Positions 8,761 through 18,697 of a stretch of DNA of 64,000 nucleotides are shown here, piece after piece (the first letter of the stretch is position 1; the number at the start of each line of letters is the position of its first letter). Location of the stretch: positions 1 to 64,000 of IMG/VR virus record IMGVR_UViG_3300020578_003799. One strand, written 5' to 3'. The stretch comes from a virus. Position numbers and translations under genes: made by a program. The notes beneath the pieces are model-generated. The model ran no database searches. It saw only the letters and a program-made list of their open reading frames with translations, and was not told the origin of the DNA.

Positions 8761-11700
8761 TTAACAAGGGCCTTCGTAAGATAATGAACTTATTCCATCC
8801 CAATAGTAACAATCATTCCCATCTGAATAGTACTTTCTATTTGCCGGAGTTGTACACCTCGGGTCCTCAAATATACCATCCGCATTTGATAATTTACAAT
8901 TACCACCACACGGTAAATGTAGATAGAATGTGTCTGTTTGATTACAACCACAAGCCCCCCTACAATCAGGCCCAAAACATAATTCTATTTGACAACATGA
9001 AGCATCCCCACACTGTGTTGGTGTTGGTGTCATTGTTGGTGTAGGGGTTATAGTTGGGGTTTGAGTTCTCGTTGGTGTTAATGAAATGGTAGGAGTTACT
9101 GTAGGTGTTACAGTTCTAGTCGGCGTTAATGAAATGGTAGGAGTTACTGTAGGTGTTACAGTTCTAGTTGGTGAAACAGAAATACTTGGAGTTACTGTAG
9201 GTGTTACAGTTCTAGTTGGTGAAACAGAAATACTTGGAGTTACTGTAGGTGTTACAGTTCTAGTTGGTGAAACAGAAATACTTGGAGTTACTGTAGGTGT
9301 TACAGTTCTAGTTGGTGAAACAGAAATACTTGGAGTTACTGTAGGTGTTACAGTTCTAGTTGGTGTTAATGAAATAGTTGGAGTAATAGTATTAGTAGGT
9401 GTTATAGTTGGAGTTTGAGTTCTTGTTGGTGTTAATGAAATAGTTGGAGTAATAGTATTAGTAGGTGTTATAGTCGGAGTTACAGTATTACTTGGAGTTA
9501 CAGTATTAGTTGGAGTTATAGTATTAGTAGGTGTTATAGTCGGAGTTTGAGTTCTTGTTGGTGTTAATGAAATAGTTGGAGTTTGAGTTCTTGTTGGTGT
9601 TACTGTTGGTGTTCTTGTAATTGTTGGGGTAGGTGTCGGTGTTTTTGTAGTCGTTGGGGTAGGTGAAGGGCAAATATTGGCCGCGGTACATCTAGTACAA
9701 TTTTCAGATGGAGTACCCCCACTATATATAGTACCCCCATTCCAAGTAACATTTGCAGGTCCCTCAACGATTGCCGATACCGAATAACAAACTCCTCCTG
9801 TAGAAACAAAAGTATTTCCTACAGATGCAAATGCGGTCGGTAAACTCATTACATTAGTTTTAGTATTTGTACAACAATCACTCATTAAATAAAACCTATA
9901 TGGTGTTGTTGGTGTAACTGTAGGTGTAATAGATGGTGTAACTGTTCTTGTTGGCGTTATAGATGGTGTAACTGTTCTTGTTGGCGTTATAGTATTAGTT
10001 GGAGTTATAGATGGTGTAACTGTTCTTGTTGGCGTTAATGAAATAGTTGGAGTAATAGTATTAGTAGGTGTTATAGTTGGAGTTTGAGTTCTTGTTGGTG
10101 TTAATGAAATAGTTGGAGTAACTGTATTAGTTGGTGTTTGTGTTATAGTTGGTGTTATGGTATTAGTTGGAGTAATAGTATTAGTTGGAGTAATAGTATT
10201 AGTAGGTGTTATAGTCGGAGTTTGAGTTCTTGTTGGTGTTAATGAAATAGTTGGAGTTACAGTTTTAGTAGGTGTGATAGATGGAGTTTGAGTATTAGTT
10301 GGAGTTATAGTATTAGTTGGAGTTACAGTATTAGTAGGTGTTATAGTTGGAGTTACAGTATTAGTTGGAGTTACAGTATTAGTAGGTGTTATAGTCGGAG
10401 TTACAGTATTAGTTGGAGTAATAGTATTAGTAGGTGTTACAGTTTTAGTAGGCGTGATAGATGGAGTTTGAGTATTAGTTGGTGTTATGGTATTAGTAGG
10501 TGTTATAGTCGGAGTTACAGTATTAGTTGGAGTAATAGTATTAGTAGGTGTTACAGTTTTAGTAGGCGTGATAGATGGAGTTTGAGTATTAGTTGGTGTT
10601 ATGGTATTAGTAGGTGTTATAGTCGGAGTTACAGTATTAGTTGGAGTAATAGTATTAGTAGGTGTTACAGTTTTAGTAGGCGTGATAGATGGAGTTACAG
10701 TATTAGTTGGAGTTACAGTATTAGTAGGTGTATTAGTTGGAGTTACAGTATTAGTTGGAGTAATAGTATTAGTAGGTGTTACAGTTTTAGTAGGCGTGAT
10801 AGATGGAGTTACAGTATTAGTTGGAGTTACAGTATTAGTAGGTGTATTAGTTGGAGTAATAGTATTAGTAGGTGTTACAGTTTTAGTAGGCGTGATAGAT
10901 GGAGTTATAGTATTAGTCGGAGTTACAGTATTAGTCGGAGTTACAGTATTAGTAGGTGTATTAGTTGGTGTTTGTGTTATAGTTGGAGTTTGAGTTCTTG
11001 TTGGTGTTAATGAAATAGTTGGAGTAATAGTATTAGTAGGTGTTACAGTTTTAGTAGGCGTGATAGATGGAGTTTGAGTATTAGTAGGTGTTATAGTCGG
11101 AGTTACAGTATTACTTGGTGTTTGTGTTATAGTTGGAGTTACAGTTTTAGTAGGCGTGATAGATGGAGTTTGAGTATTAGTCGGAGTTACAGTATTAGTT
11201 GGTGTTATGGTATTAGTTGGAGTTACAGTTTTAGTAGGTGTGATAGATGGAGTTTGAGTATTAGTTGGAGTTATAGTATTAGTTGGAGTTACAGTATTAG
11301 TTGGAGTTACAGTGTTAGTAGGTGTTACAGTTTTAGTAGGCGTGATAGATGGAGTTACAGTATTAGTTGGAGTAATAGTATTAGTAGGTGTTATAGTTGG
11401 AGTTACAGTATTAGTTGGAGTAATAGTATTAGTAGGTGTTATAGTCGGAGTTACAGTATTAGTTGGAGTTACAGTATTAGTCGGAGTTACAGTATTAGTA
11501 GGTGTTATAGTCGGAGTTACAGTATTAGTTGGAGTTACAGTATTAGTAGGTGTTATAGTCGGAGTTACAGTATTAGTTGGAGTTACAGTGTTAGTAGGTG
11601 TTATAGTTGGAGTTTGAGTTCTTGTTGGTGTTAATGAAATAGTTGGAGTAACTGTAGGGGTGACAGTATTAGTTGGTGTTTGTGTTATAGTCGGAGTTAC

Positions 11701-13617
11701 AGTATTAGTAGGTGTATTAGTTGGAGTTACAGTATTAGTTGGAGTTACAGTATTAGTAGGTGTTACAGTATTAGTTGGAGTAATAGTATTAGTAGGTGTT
11801 ATAGTCGGAGTTACAGTATTAGTTGGAGTTATAGTATTAGTTGGAGTAATAGTATTAGTAGGTGTTATAGTCGGAGTTTGAGTTCTTGTTGGTGTTAATG
11901 AAATAGTTGGAGTAATAGTATTAGTAGGTGTTATAGTCGGAGTTACAGTATTAGATGGAGTTACAGTATTAGTTGGAGTTACAGTATTAGTAGGTGTTAT
12001 AGTTGGAGTTTGAGTTCTTGTTGGTGTTAATGAAATAGTTGGAGTAATAGTATTAGTAGGTGTTACAGTTTTAGTAGGCGTGATAGATGGAGTTACAGTA
12101 TTAGTTGGAGTTATAGTATTAGTTGGAGTTACAGTATTAGTAGGTGTTATAGTCGGAGTTACAGTATTAGTTGGAGTTATAGTATTAGTCGGAGTTACAG
12201 TATTAGTAGGTGTATTAGTTGGTGTTATGGTATTAGTTGGAGTTCTTGTAATTGTTGGGGTAATGGTATTAGTAGGTGTTATAGTCGGAGTTACAGTATT
12301 AGTTGGAGTTATAGTATTAGTCGGAGTTACAGTATTAGTAGGTGTATTAGTTGGTGTTATGGTATTAGTTGGAGTTCTTGTAATTGTTGGGGTAATGGTA
12401 TTAGTTGGGGTAACAGTGTTAGTTGGCGTTACCGTATTAGTCTGAGTAATTGTGTGTGTTGGTGTAATAGTTGGTGTTTGAGTTTTTGTTGGAGTTATAG
12501 TATTGGTAGGAGTATTAGTTGGTCTTACCGTATTAGTTGGTGTAATCGTTTGGGTTCTAGTTACAGTTGGGGTAACAGTTGAAGTTTTAGTGGGAGTAAT
12601 AGTAGGAGTTGATGTTTTAGTAACTGTTGGAGTGACGGTATTAGTAGGTGTTATAGTAACTGTTGGAGTGACAGTTTCGGTTGGTGTAACTGTTGGCGTT
12701 GTAGTTGGGGTCGATGTTACAGTGGGTGTAACGGTTTCCGTTGGTGTAACTGTTGGCGTTGTAGTTGGGGTCGATGTTACAGTGGGTGTAACGGTTTCCG
12801 TTGGGGTGATGGTAGGTGTTACAGTAGGGGTTGGTGAAGGACATGGATAAGTTGATTCACAATCAGAACATGAAGTAAACGATATTGCATCGATGTAAAC
12901 ATACGCATTAGGTGAAAATGTTGGAGGTATTGAAGTAACACAACCATTAAAACCTGCACTTTCAACATAATAAACTCCACTCAATGGATAATAACTAAGA
13001 GGAATTGTTGAGATAATAACAATATTTGACGGGTCACAACAATATTGGAAATATCCCACTAAAGGTACCAATGTTTTTGTTGGTGTAATTGTTGGTGTTG
13101 AGGTGTTAGTCGGTGTTTGTGTAGGAGTTAATGTCGGTGGTGGGGGAGGACACACTCCTCCAACACAAAAATCCCCTATTGTAACAATAACTGAAGGGCT
13201 ACTAACTGAAGGACTTTTACCACAAAAAGTTAATACCGTTTCAGGTGAAATAACAGTGTCTATATTATTACCACTACAATCAATAAAAGAAATTGTATGT
13301 TCAATAACATCCTCATTATTAAACTCAAGACAATTACAATTAACTGTCATTGTTGGTGTTATTGTAGGGGTTAATGTTGGCGTTTGGCTAGGTAAAATAC
13401 ATGGGCATACCTGTAAACAAGGACATCCCTCAGAATCAATTAATCTTACAACAACTTCAGTTGCACCACTTAAAACGTTAGGTAATGTAAATTGATAGGT
13501 TGGTGGTATAGGAACTGATGACGCAATTGGTACACACAATGATAATGTGATATCACATACCTCAATGTCGTAAGGACCTGTACCTGACGCACCAGTTATT
13601 TCTATTGATTGAATCAT
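8761..13617 (-). CDS. Giant Thr-Pro repeat (mucin-like) virion surface protein
   Basis: A 1618-residue protein. Residues 1-180 hold two small Cys-containing beta modules with proline linkers. Residues about 180-259 are a Cys module ('YFQYCCDPSN' to 'CSDCESTYPCPSPTPT'). Residues about 260-1238 are an almost unbroken Thr-Pro tract built from TPTNTV, TPTNTI, TPTISL, TPTRTQ and related hexads. A second copy of the Cys module follows (about 1239-1319), then a second Thr-Pro tract (1320-1535) and a Cys-rich C-terminus with about a dozen cysteines. Roughly half the tract is Thr, so it could act as a rigid, heavily O-glycosylated stalk displayed on the particle, with the Cys modules as binding heads. 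It has no signal peptide. Its neighbours are similar repeat proteins upstream and a glycosyltransferase island downstream. Tail fibre, whisker or head decoration are all possible. Confidence 0.8.
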   Translation of the reverse strand: MIQSIEITGASGTGPYDIEVCDITLSLCVPIASSVPIPPTYQFTLPNVLSGATEVVVRLIDSEGCPCLQVCPCILPSQTPTLTPTITPTMTVNCNCLEFNNEDVIEHTISFIDCSGNNIDTVISPETVLTFCGKSPSVSSPSVIVTIGDFCVGGVCPPPPPTLTPTQTPTNTSTPTITPTKTLVPLVGYFQYCCDPSNIVIISTIPLSYYPLSGVYYVESAGFNGCVTSIPPTFSPNAYVYIDAISFTSCSDCESTYPCPSPTPTVTPTITPTETVTPTVTSTPTTTPTVTPTETVTPTVTSTPTTTPTVTPTETVTPTVTITPTNTVTPTVTKTSTPTITPTKTSTVTPTVTRTQTITPTNTVRPTNTPTNTITPTKTQTPTITPTHTITQTNTVTPTNTVTPTNTITPTITRTPTNTITPTNTPTNTVTPTNTITPTNTVTPTITPTNTITPTITRTPTNTITPTNTPTNTVTPTNTITPTNTVTPTITPTNTVTPTNTITPTNTVTPSITPTKTVTPTNTITPTISLTPTRTQTPTITPTNTVTPTNTVTPSNTVTPTITPTNTITPTISLTPTRTQTPTITPTNTITPTNTITPTNTVTPTITPTNTITPTNTVTPTNTVTPTNTVTPTNTPTNTVTPTITQTPTNTVTPTVTPTISLTPTRTQTPTITPTNTVTPTNTVTPTITPTNTVTPTNTVTPTITPTNTVTPTNTVTPTNTVTPTITPTNTITPTNTVTPTITPTNTITPTNTVTPSITPTKTVTPTNTVTPTNTVTPTNTITPTNTQTPSITPTKTVTPTNTITPTNTVTPTNTQTPSITPTKTVTPTITQTPSNTVTPTITPTNTQTPSITPTKTVTPTNTITPTISLTPTRTQTPTITQTPTNTPTNTVTPTNTVTPTNTITPSITPTKTVTPTNTITPTNTPTNTVTPTNTVTPSITPTKTVTPTNTITPTNTVTPTNTPTNTVTPTNTVTPSITPTKTVTPTNTITPTNTVTPTITPTNTITPTNTQTPSITPTKTVTPTNTITPTNTVTPTITPTNTITPTNTQTPSITPTKTVTPTNTITPTNTVTPTITPTNTVTPTNTVTPTITPTNTVTPTNTITPTNTQTPSITPTKTVTPTISLTPTRTQTPTITPTNTITPTNTITPTNTITPTITQTPTNTVTPTISLTPTRTQTPTITPTNTITPTISLTPTRTVTPSITPTNTITPTRTVTPSITPTRTVTPSITPTVTPTTPYRFYLMSDCCTNTKTNVMSLPTAFASVGNTFVSTGGVCYSVSAIVEGPANVTWNGGTIYSGGTPSENCTRCTAANICPSPTPTTTKTPTPTPTITRTPTVTPTRTQTPTISLTPTRTQTPTITPTNTITPTNTVTPSNTVTPTITPTNTITPTISLTPTRTQTPTITPTNTITPTISLTPTRTVTPTVTPSISVSPTRTVTPTVTPSISVSPTRTVTPTVTPSISVSPTRTVTPTVTPSISVSPTRTVTPTVTPTISLTPTRTVTPTVTPTISLTPTRTQTPTITPTPTMTPTPTQCGDASCCQIELCFGPDCRGACGCNQTDTFYLHLPCGGNCKLSNADGIFEDPRCTTPANRKYYSDGNDCYYWDGISSLSYEGPC
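9012..9660 (-). repeat. C-terminal Thr-Pro repeat tract
   Basis: Short repeats encoding TPTISLTPTRTQ-like units plus a nested 48-bp array. They join the second Cys module to the Cys-rich C-terminus of the giant protein. Confidence 0.85.
9140..9331 (-). repeat. Four perfect 48-bp tandem repeats
   Basis: Identical 48-bp units at 9140-9187, 9188-9235, 9236-9283 and 9284-9331, followed by a partial copy. Each encodes 16 residues of the SPTRTVTPTVTPSISV type on the minus strand. The multiple of three keeps the frame when copies are gained or lost. Confidence 0.9.
9901..12840 (-). repeat. Main Thr-Pro repeat tract, about 2.9 kb
   Basis: The tract is built from variants of an 18-bp unit whose minus-strand translation is TPTNTV/TPTNTI, interspersed with 36- to 60-bp higher-order units such as those containing TPSITPTKTV. 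No stop codon or frameshift interrupts about 980 codons, so the reading frame is under selection. Near-identical blocks recur at several places, pointing to expansion by recombination or slippage. Confidence 0.9.
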
Positions 13618-13637
13618 TTAATAATATATATTTATCG

Positions 13638-14201
13638 TTATTCACAATCTTCAGGAATAATATAATTATTATCTTCAGAAATTATAGGATTACCCGATTC
13701 ACTCGTGATATAATAAGTAATAAGTGTTGGTGTTGGAGTTAATGTAGGCGTTTGAGTATTAGTAGGTGTTGGAGTTTTAGTTGGGAATGGTGTTATACAC
13801 GGGTCCCAACTTGGTGTAGGTGTTGGAGATGATTTAGGTGTTTTAGTTGGTGTAACACTTTTAGTTGGTGTTGGTGTAATAAATTTACAAGGGTCAATAG
13901 TTTGAGTTGGTGTTTGGGTAGGAGTTGGTGTTGGTGTGGGGGTTTTTGTAGTTGTGTTACTAGGTGTTGGAGTTGGAGTTGGTGCAGGAACGTTTAAATA
14001 ATAAGTACAACTTTCCTCAACAAGGAAAATAGTGTAATCACCATATGGTTTTAAAGGAGGAACTAATAAAGAAGGGTCGAATTCAAAAGGTAATGTAATA
14101 TTACCCAAATTAATGACTTTGTTAGACCCCGATGGTTTAAATAACACATTCGCCAATTCACCATCGTAATTTATACTTTTTATTACTATAATTTCACTCA
14201 T
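13638..14201 (-). CDS. Small Thr-Pro repeat surface protein
   Basis: A 187-residue protein. Residues 1-72 form a globular beta-rich head beginning '[19 protein letters not shown]'. Residues about 73-160 are a TPTPTP-rich linker broken by two short 'DPC' segments, and the last 25 residues are a non-repetitive tail. It shares its first base with the end of the upstream 949-residue gene and lies 20 nt from the giant repeat gene, so the three are probably one transcript. It looks like a shortened relative of the giant protein; no catalytic motif is seen. Confidence 0.7.
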   Translation of the reverse strand: MSEIIVIKSINYDGELANVLFKPSGSNKVINLGNITLPFEFDPSLLVPPLKPYGDYTIFLVEESCTYYLNVPAPTPTPTPSNTTTKTPTPTPTPTQTPTQTIDPCKFITPTPTKSVTPTKTPKSSPTPTPSWDPCITPFPTKTPTPTNTQTPTLTPTPTLITYYITSESGNPIISEDNNYIIPEDCE

Positions 14202-17050
14202 TAGTTAGACCTTTTTTCTATAGCTAAACAAACTTCACCGTTTTGTCTAATAAGTTTATTCATATCATTAAAAGAAATAAAGGCATGTCCTTGTTTACCC
14301 CAAGAACGACCCCAACTATTTTTAATTCTAAATTGTTTTTTAATTGTATCAACACCATTGATAACATAGGCATGACCTCCAATCTTGAAACCCGAAACTT
14401 TCATTAAACCATTAATATTAGGTCTATTCATCGATGAGTACCAATTAGTACCGACAACAACAGGTCCTTTAGTTAATACAGTCGATATTAAAACGTTTAT
14501 ATCATAAGTCCATAAATATTGCTCAATTCTACCAATACTCTTTAAATATTTGGCCCCCGCTCTAACAGAAGTTCCTTTATAATTTTCACCAGGCCACTCA
14601 TCTATTTTTTGAGCTTCTTTATAAATAATTGTTGGGTGAACTATTGGAGCGATACCGCTATGTTTGATTGGCCCGTCCTCGACCCAATGAGCCCAAGCGT
14701 AACCAACACATTCAGAAGTTTTTCCTTGGTCTCCCCACCATTCATCGGACTCCCAATACATTGTAGTTGGTTTATTAGGAGTTAATTTTAACTTCCTTTC
14801 AATCAAATAATTTTTATCTCTTAAATCCTCAATATATAATCTACCTAAAGGTTCGTTACCAAATGGGTCTTCAGTTGTTGTGGTTGGAGTATCTGCAGAA
14901 AGTATATAAGTAATGTCGTCAGGTTTACATATTGTTGTTGAACAATTAGGACAATCTGGATTAAACATATTAAATTTACTTACAAGTAATTTAAAATTGT
15001 GTTTAACTTCAGGTGCCGATAATGGTTCTACATACATTCTAAATTGTGAGATTCCTCCATCAAAAGTACCTGCAAAATTTTGTTCGATTAAAATATTAGT
15101 AGTTAACCCATTGAATGTTGTTGCCGTTAAATCATTAGTTGGAAAACACTCAGGGTCTTGGATATAGGGTCCATTAGGAATTGTTGTTGAGGAGAAGGTT
15201 AAGTTTTCTCTAAGCCCTTGTGTTCCTCCGCCCCATGAGATATTAAATGGTACACCAACCTGTTTTTCTTTATCAGTATTTAGAGCTCTTGGTATAATTT
15301 CCTCAAAATCCTCGATAGTGTGAAATATCTTACCATTAATGTAGATTTTTAATCTACCCTTTCTCATTTTACCCTCAATTAACCATTTTTCATTTAAATT
15401 GATGATATCCATTTTTTCAGCAACTTTACCATTTTCTTTTGTGTAAGGAGTACTAATTAATGAGGTTGTATTATTTGCTAAAGATTCTAAATAAACTTGT
15501 TTAGTTATATCACCTAATCCACCACGATATTTTAAATCACAGTAATCGAACCAAGTATATCTTTCCCAAACAACATTAACTTGGAACCAATGTTCTTCAT
15601 TTAACCAAGCAGGATTTTCTTTTTCACATCTTGGGTATATTGGTGGTGTACATATATCAGTTATAGTATATCCCGTTGAGTATGTGATTCCACTAGTAGA
15701 ACACTCTCCTGAAGTTGTACAATCACCTGTAAATCTTAAAAATCTAACACCTATTTTTGGGTTTTTAGGGTCTCCACATAATCTTAATGAAAAAGCATTT
15801 GACATTGAGTCGTATAATGGGTCCTTTTCACAAGTGTCCTCAATAGAAGAAAAACCTTCAGGTTTACAATCTAAACAGTCATCGCAAGTATCACACTTAG
15901 TACATGTAGGTGTACAAGTAGGGGTAACAATACAATTATTACTTGTTGGGGTTGGTGTAGGACTTTGAGTTGGGGTTGGGGTGGGTGTTGTTGGGCAAAT
16001 GTGTGTTTGACATTCCCACCCACAATTCTCACATTGTGGTTTGTCGCAACCACACCCGCATGATAACTGTTTTGTCTTTAAACCACCACATGTATCACAA
16101 CCATAATTAACTCTAGGGTCATGTTTACCATCCTTAGACCTTGGCGGGTATACATATATACATCTACTATTCTTTATTGTTAAATCACAACATGCGCATG
16201 TACTTAAACCCGTTAAAGGAGTTGTTACTCGAGTATAACCTGTAAAACAATCAGGAGTACCATCCGCATGATGATAAAACTTATTCTCGGCTCTAGTACC
16301 AAAATAAAAAAATGTATTTTTATTATTTGGGTATATCCCATTTAATGTTGTCTCGCCAGGTCCTAGTACATATTCATTAAATAATCTCGGTTTAAGAATC
16401 ATTTCGACCGACCACCCTTTGGTCATCCTTTCAGGAAAAATTTCATAATCATAACCATGAAGTTTATAAAACCCTTGATAAAACCCTCCATATAATTCGT
16501 GGTATCTACCGATTACAGGGTCGTTTTTACTAACGACTTCATATAATACGGTATTATTAAAACCAGAAAATCTTACATTTGGAGTATTTGTATACCCCGT
16601 TACTTGGAACATTTTGAATCTTCTATCAAAACTTAACCTATCAAATTTTAAAAAATCTGAAAATAAACCTTTAGTAAATGTTATGGTTTGACCTGTCATT
16701 TTATTTACTAAACCGTTATCAATTCCTGTTAAACCTATATCACATGAAGTTTCTGCAGTAAAACATTTCAAATCTAATTTATCAGGGTTGTAATAATTTT
16801 GAGAAACAAAAATATTGTTATTGTTATAATTTTTATATGTTAAATTTAAATTTTGGACGGTATCAATATTATTTATGTCAATATTGATTGGTAGTTTATT
16901 ACCATATGTTTGAGCGATTAAATAAGGTGAGAAAACAACCTCCTGATTAAAATCTGTTTCATCAGATGTTAGGGACATATCATAACTATCCAAATAAAGT
17001 TTTGGGTATAGGTTGTTCCTTACATATTGATTTATATTTTGACTCGACAT
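14201..17050 (-). CDS. Lectin-like surface protein with C-terminal papain-type cysteine protease
   Basis: A 949-residue protein. Residues about 130-280 and 440-690 have the pattern of a concanavalin/LamG-type jelly roll ('[13 protein letters not shown]', '[20 protein letters not shown]'), interrupted at about 283-390 by a Cys-rich insert with many CxxC pairs and a short TPTPT linker. The last 180 residues match a C1A papain-fold peptidase: catalytic Cys781 in '[14 protein letters not shown]', His893 in 'GGHAYVING' and Asn911 in '[10 protein letters not shown]'. All three catalytic residues are present, so it is probably active. It is the first gene of the leftward surface operon, with a TATTTAT motif 11 nt upstream. 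Possible roles are receptor or capsule cleavage, or processing of neighbouring repeat proteins. Confidence 0.8.
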   Translation of the reverse strand: MSSQNINQYVRNNLYPKLYLDSYDMSLTSDETDFNQEVVFSPYLIAQTYGNKLPINIDINNIDTVQNLNLTYKNYNNNNIFVSQNYYNPDKLDLKCFTAETSCDIGLTGIDNGLVNKMTGQTITFTKGLFSDFLKFDRLSFDRRFKMFQVTGYTNTPNVRFSGFNNTVLYEVVSKNDPVIGRYHELYGGFYQGFYKLHGYDYEIFPERMTKGWSVEMILKPRLFNEYVLGPGETTLNGIYPNNKNTFFYFGTRAENKFYHHADGTPDCFTGYTRVTTPLTGLSTCACCDLTIKNSRCIYVYPPRSKDGKHDPRVNYGCDTCGGLKTKQLSCGCGCDKPQCENCGWECQTHICPTTPTPTPTQSPTPTPTSNNCIVTPTCTPTCTKCDTCDDCLDCKPEGFSSIEDTCEKDPLYDSMSNAFSLRLCGDPKNPKIGVRFLRFTGDCTTSGECSTSGITYSTGYTITDICTPPIYPRCEKENPAWLNEEHWFQVNVVWERYTWFDYCDLKYRGGLGDITKQVYLESLANNTTSLISTPYTKENGKVAEKMDIINLNEKWLIEGKMRKGRLKIYINGKIFHTIEDFEEIIPRALNTDKEKQVGVPFNISWGGGTQGLRENLTFSSTTIPNGPYIQDPECFPTNDLTATTFNGLTTNILIEQNFAGTFDGGISQFRMYVEPLSAPEVKHNFKLLVSKFNMFNPDCPNCSTTICKPDDITYILSADTPTTTTEDPFGNEPLGRLYIEDLRDKNYLIERKLKLTPNKPTTMYWESDEWWGDQGKTSECVGYAWAHWVEDGPIKHSGIAPIVHPTIIYKEAQKIDEWPGENYKGTSVRAGAKYLKSIGRIEQYLWTYDINVLISTVLTKGPVVVGTNWYSSMNRPNINGLMKVSGFKIGGHAYVINGVDTIKKQFRIKNSWGRSWGKQGHAFISFNDMNKLIRQNGEVCLAIEKRSN

Positions 17051-17061
17051 CTTTTTTTATG

Positions 17062-17068
17062 ATAAATA
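17062..17068 (-). promoter_or_regulatory. TATTTAT motif for the leftward surface-protein operon
   Basis: GTATTTAT on the minus strand, 11 nt before the ATG at 17050. It faces a second copy (17082-17088) serving the rightward gene, so the 51-bp divergent gap has one motif per direction. Confidence 0.5.
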
Positions 17069-17081
17069 CATTAAAACGAAG

Positions 17082-17088
17082 TATTTAT
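17082..17088 (+). promoter_or_regulatory. TATTTAT motif for the rightward operon
   Basis: GTATTTAT on the plus strand, 13 nt before the ATG at 17102. It is the mirror partner of the motif at 17062-17068. Confidence 0.5.
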
Positions 17089-17101
17089 TGATAAAAAAGT
17101 C

Positions 17102-17935
17102 ATGATTAATTTTAATAAAGAATACTTTAATAATAATTGTTATTTTTTCCTTAAAGATAAAGGTGATAAAATTTCCCTATATTATTCTGTTGCGGAAACT
17201 TTATCCGAATCTAGAAAAACCGATAACAAAAAAGACTTCAATAAAAAAGATGAGAAAAAAGTTAAATCAATTGTCCAAAAATTTTTAACCAAGAAAGAAA
17301 AAGTTAAAAAGAAGGATATTGAAAAAGAACTTGATGATGTTAGTGATACTAAAGAAATAAATGAATTAATAGGTTCTGACGGTACCTTTAGAGACTCAAG
17401 TATTCCATTTATTAATATGTACTTACACCCAAAGAAGACAATGGACCAAACTATTGTTGCCACAAGACAAACCAATGACCCTGTAACTAGAGGTTATAGA
17501 GTTTATTACGGTGAAAGTGAAGAAAAGGATGGAGATATTGTTAAAGAGATTGATTTTTCAGATGCCTTTGGTTATGAAGAAACTAAAGATATGGATTTTA
17601 TCGAATCAGTAAAAACTCTTAAAGATATGGGTGTTGATAACCCTGTTGAGAGGACTAATGACTTTGGTAAATTAAAAGGTCAAAAAAGAAAAAAGGGTAA
17701 ACTTAAACAACGTTTAGTTGAGAAGGGTTCTTTAGAAGAGGCACAAAAACAAAGAATGATTAAAATGGTTGAGGATATGTTATCTAAAAAGGATAGTGAT
17801 TATTCTGACGTTGTTAGAAAAGATTCCCCTGTTAGTAAAATATTAGTTAAAAACTTACAATCAATTAAAAAAATTGCCGACAAAGAAGGTATAAGTATTA
17901 ATAAACTTATAAGTATTTTAAAAACCAGTGAATAA
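17102..17935 (+). CDS. Hypothetical charged protein, probable virion component
   Basis: A 277-residue, Lys/Asp/Glu-rich protein with no recognised domain. Residues about 40-90 are a highly charged probable coiled coil. A central segment ('VATRQTNDPVTRGYRVYYG') has a more ordered composition. The C-terminus ('ISINKLISILKTSE') is an amphipathic helix. It opens a rightward run of five tightly packed genes and overlaps the next by 8 nt. It could be a head-internal, scaffold or tail-assembly protein; the sequence alone does not decide. Confidence 0.6.
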   Translation: MINFNKEYFNNNCYFFLKDKGDKISLYYSVAETLSESRKTDNKKDFNKKDEKKVKSIVQKFLTKKEKVKKKDIEKELDDVSDTKEINELIGSDGTFRDSSIPFINMYLHPKKTMDQTIVATRQTNDPVTRGYRVYYGESEEKDGDIVKEIDFSDAFGYEETKDMDFIESVKTLKDMGVDNPVERTNDFGKLKGQKRKKGKLKQRLVEKGSLEEAQKQRMIKMVEDMLSKKDSDYSDVVRKDSPVSKILVKNLQSIKKIADKEGISINKLISILKTSE

Positions 17936-18398
17936 AGATTTATACGGAAATAAAGTCCAATTACCTGAAGATGTTATGACCTATTTAAAACAATGTCATG
18001 ACGCAGCTCAAGGTGCGGATGAAAACACCGAAGGTTTTAGAAGAAATAAAGAACTTAGAGATAATGGTGAAATTTCATACCAACAACTAAAAAGAATGAA
18101 AAATTGGTTTGATTCATTCAATGGAAGAGAAAACGATTTACCATTTATATTAAATGGAGGTCATTATGTTAGAAATTGGGTTGATAATACCCTAACATCA
18201 ATGAGGGATGGTGTACATAGTTTAAAACAAAATAGGTCTGAAGTTCTTCCTAACCAATTTATAGACCCACATGAAAAAAATGGAATAAACAATTTAAATA
18301 GACCATCAAAAAGTCATAGTAGTAACACCGAATATTATAATTTGGAGGTTACCGAAAGCCTAAAACGCATAAACGACTTAATTAAAAAAATAATTTAA
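17928..18398 (+). CDS. Hypothetical phage protein with GTG start
   Basis: A 156-residue protein. The start is GTG at 17928, read as 'MNKDLYGNKVQLPEDV', overlapping the end of the upstream gene by 8 nt; no ATG fits the N-terminus better. It contains a well-folded-looking core ('LRDNGEISYQQLKRMKNWFD', 'ILNGGHYVRNWVDNTL') and ends in an amphipathic helix ('LKRINDLIKKII'). The family is not recognised. Tight packing with both neighbours suggests translational coupling. Confidence 0.6.
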   Translation: MNKDLYGNKVQLPEDVMTYLKQCHDAAQGADENTEGFRRNKELRDNGEISYQQLKRMKNWFDSFNGRENDLPFILNGGHYVRNWVDNTLTSMRDGVHSLKQNRSEVLPNQFIDPHEKNGINNLNRPSKSHSSNTEYYNLEVTESLKRINDLIKKII

Positions 18399-18400
18399 AA

Positions 18401-18697
18401 ATGGCAGTAAATGAACCTTTAAATTTTGAACAACCTAAAAATGAGTTAAGTTCAATAGCTGAGGCGGAAAGAGCTAAATTATTACCTAAAAATGATTTTA
18501 AAAAGACCGCAAATGAATACTCAAGTGTTAATCCTGATGCTTTAGCCGATGGTGATGAGCAAGGTAAAGGTACGGGAGGATTTTTAGATGTTTATAACCA
18601 AGGAGCAGGAGCAATCCAAGATATTTTGGAAAGAAAAGCTGAAATAGTTATTAACGAATATCAACCTAACAAACCATACACAACACCATCCGCGTAA
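18401..18697 (+). CDS. Small hypothetical protein
   Basis: A 98-residue protein, start 'MAVNEPLNFEQPKNELSSI'. It is polar and Gly-containing in the middle ('GKGTGGFLDVYNQGAGAIQD') with a Pro-rich end. No motif is recognised. It shares one base with the next start codon (TAATG), so expression is likely coupled to the WYL-like gene. It is probably a minor virion or assembly protein. Confidence 0.55.
   Translation: MAVNEPLNFEQPKNELSSIAEAERAKLLPKNDFKKTANEYSSVNPDALADGDEQGKGTGGFLDVYNQGAGAIQDILERKAEIVINEYQPNKPYTTPSA

Noticed and set aside
9012-12840. CRISPR array
   Set aside because: The repeats are short, variable, continuous without unique spacers, and translate without interruption. No cas genes are nearby.
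9086-12850. Long plus-strand frames reading GVTVLVGV or SISRCYS repeats across the giant gene
   Set aside because: They are antisense shadows of the Thr-Pro codon repeats. The minus-strand frame runs 1618 codons with non-repetitive Cys domains at both ends and in the middle, which the antisense frames lack.
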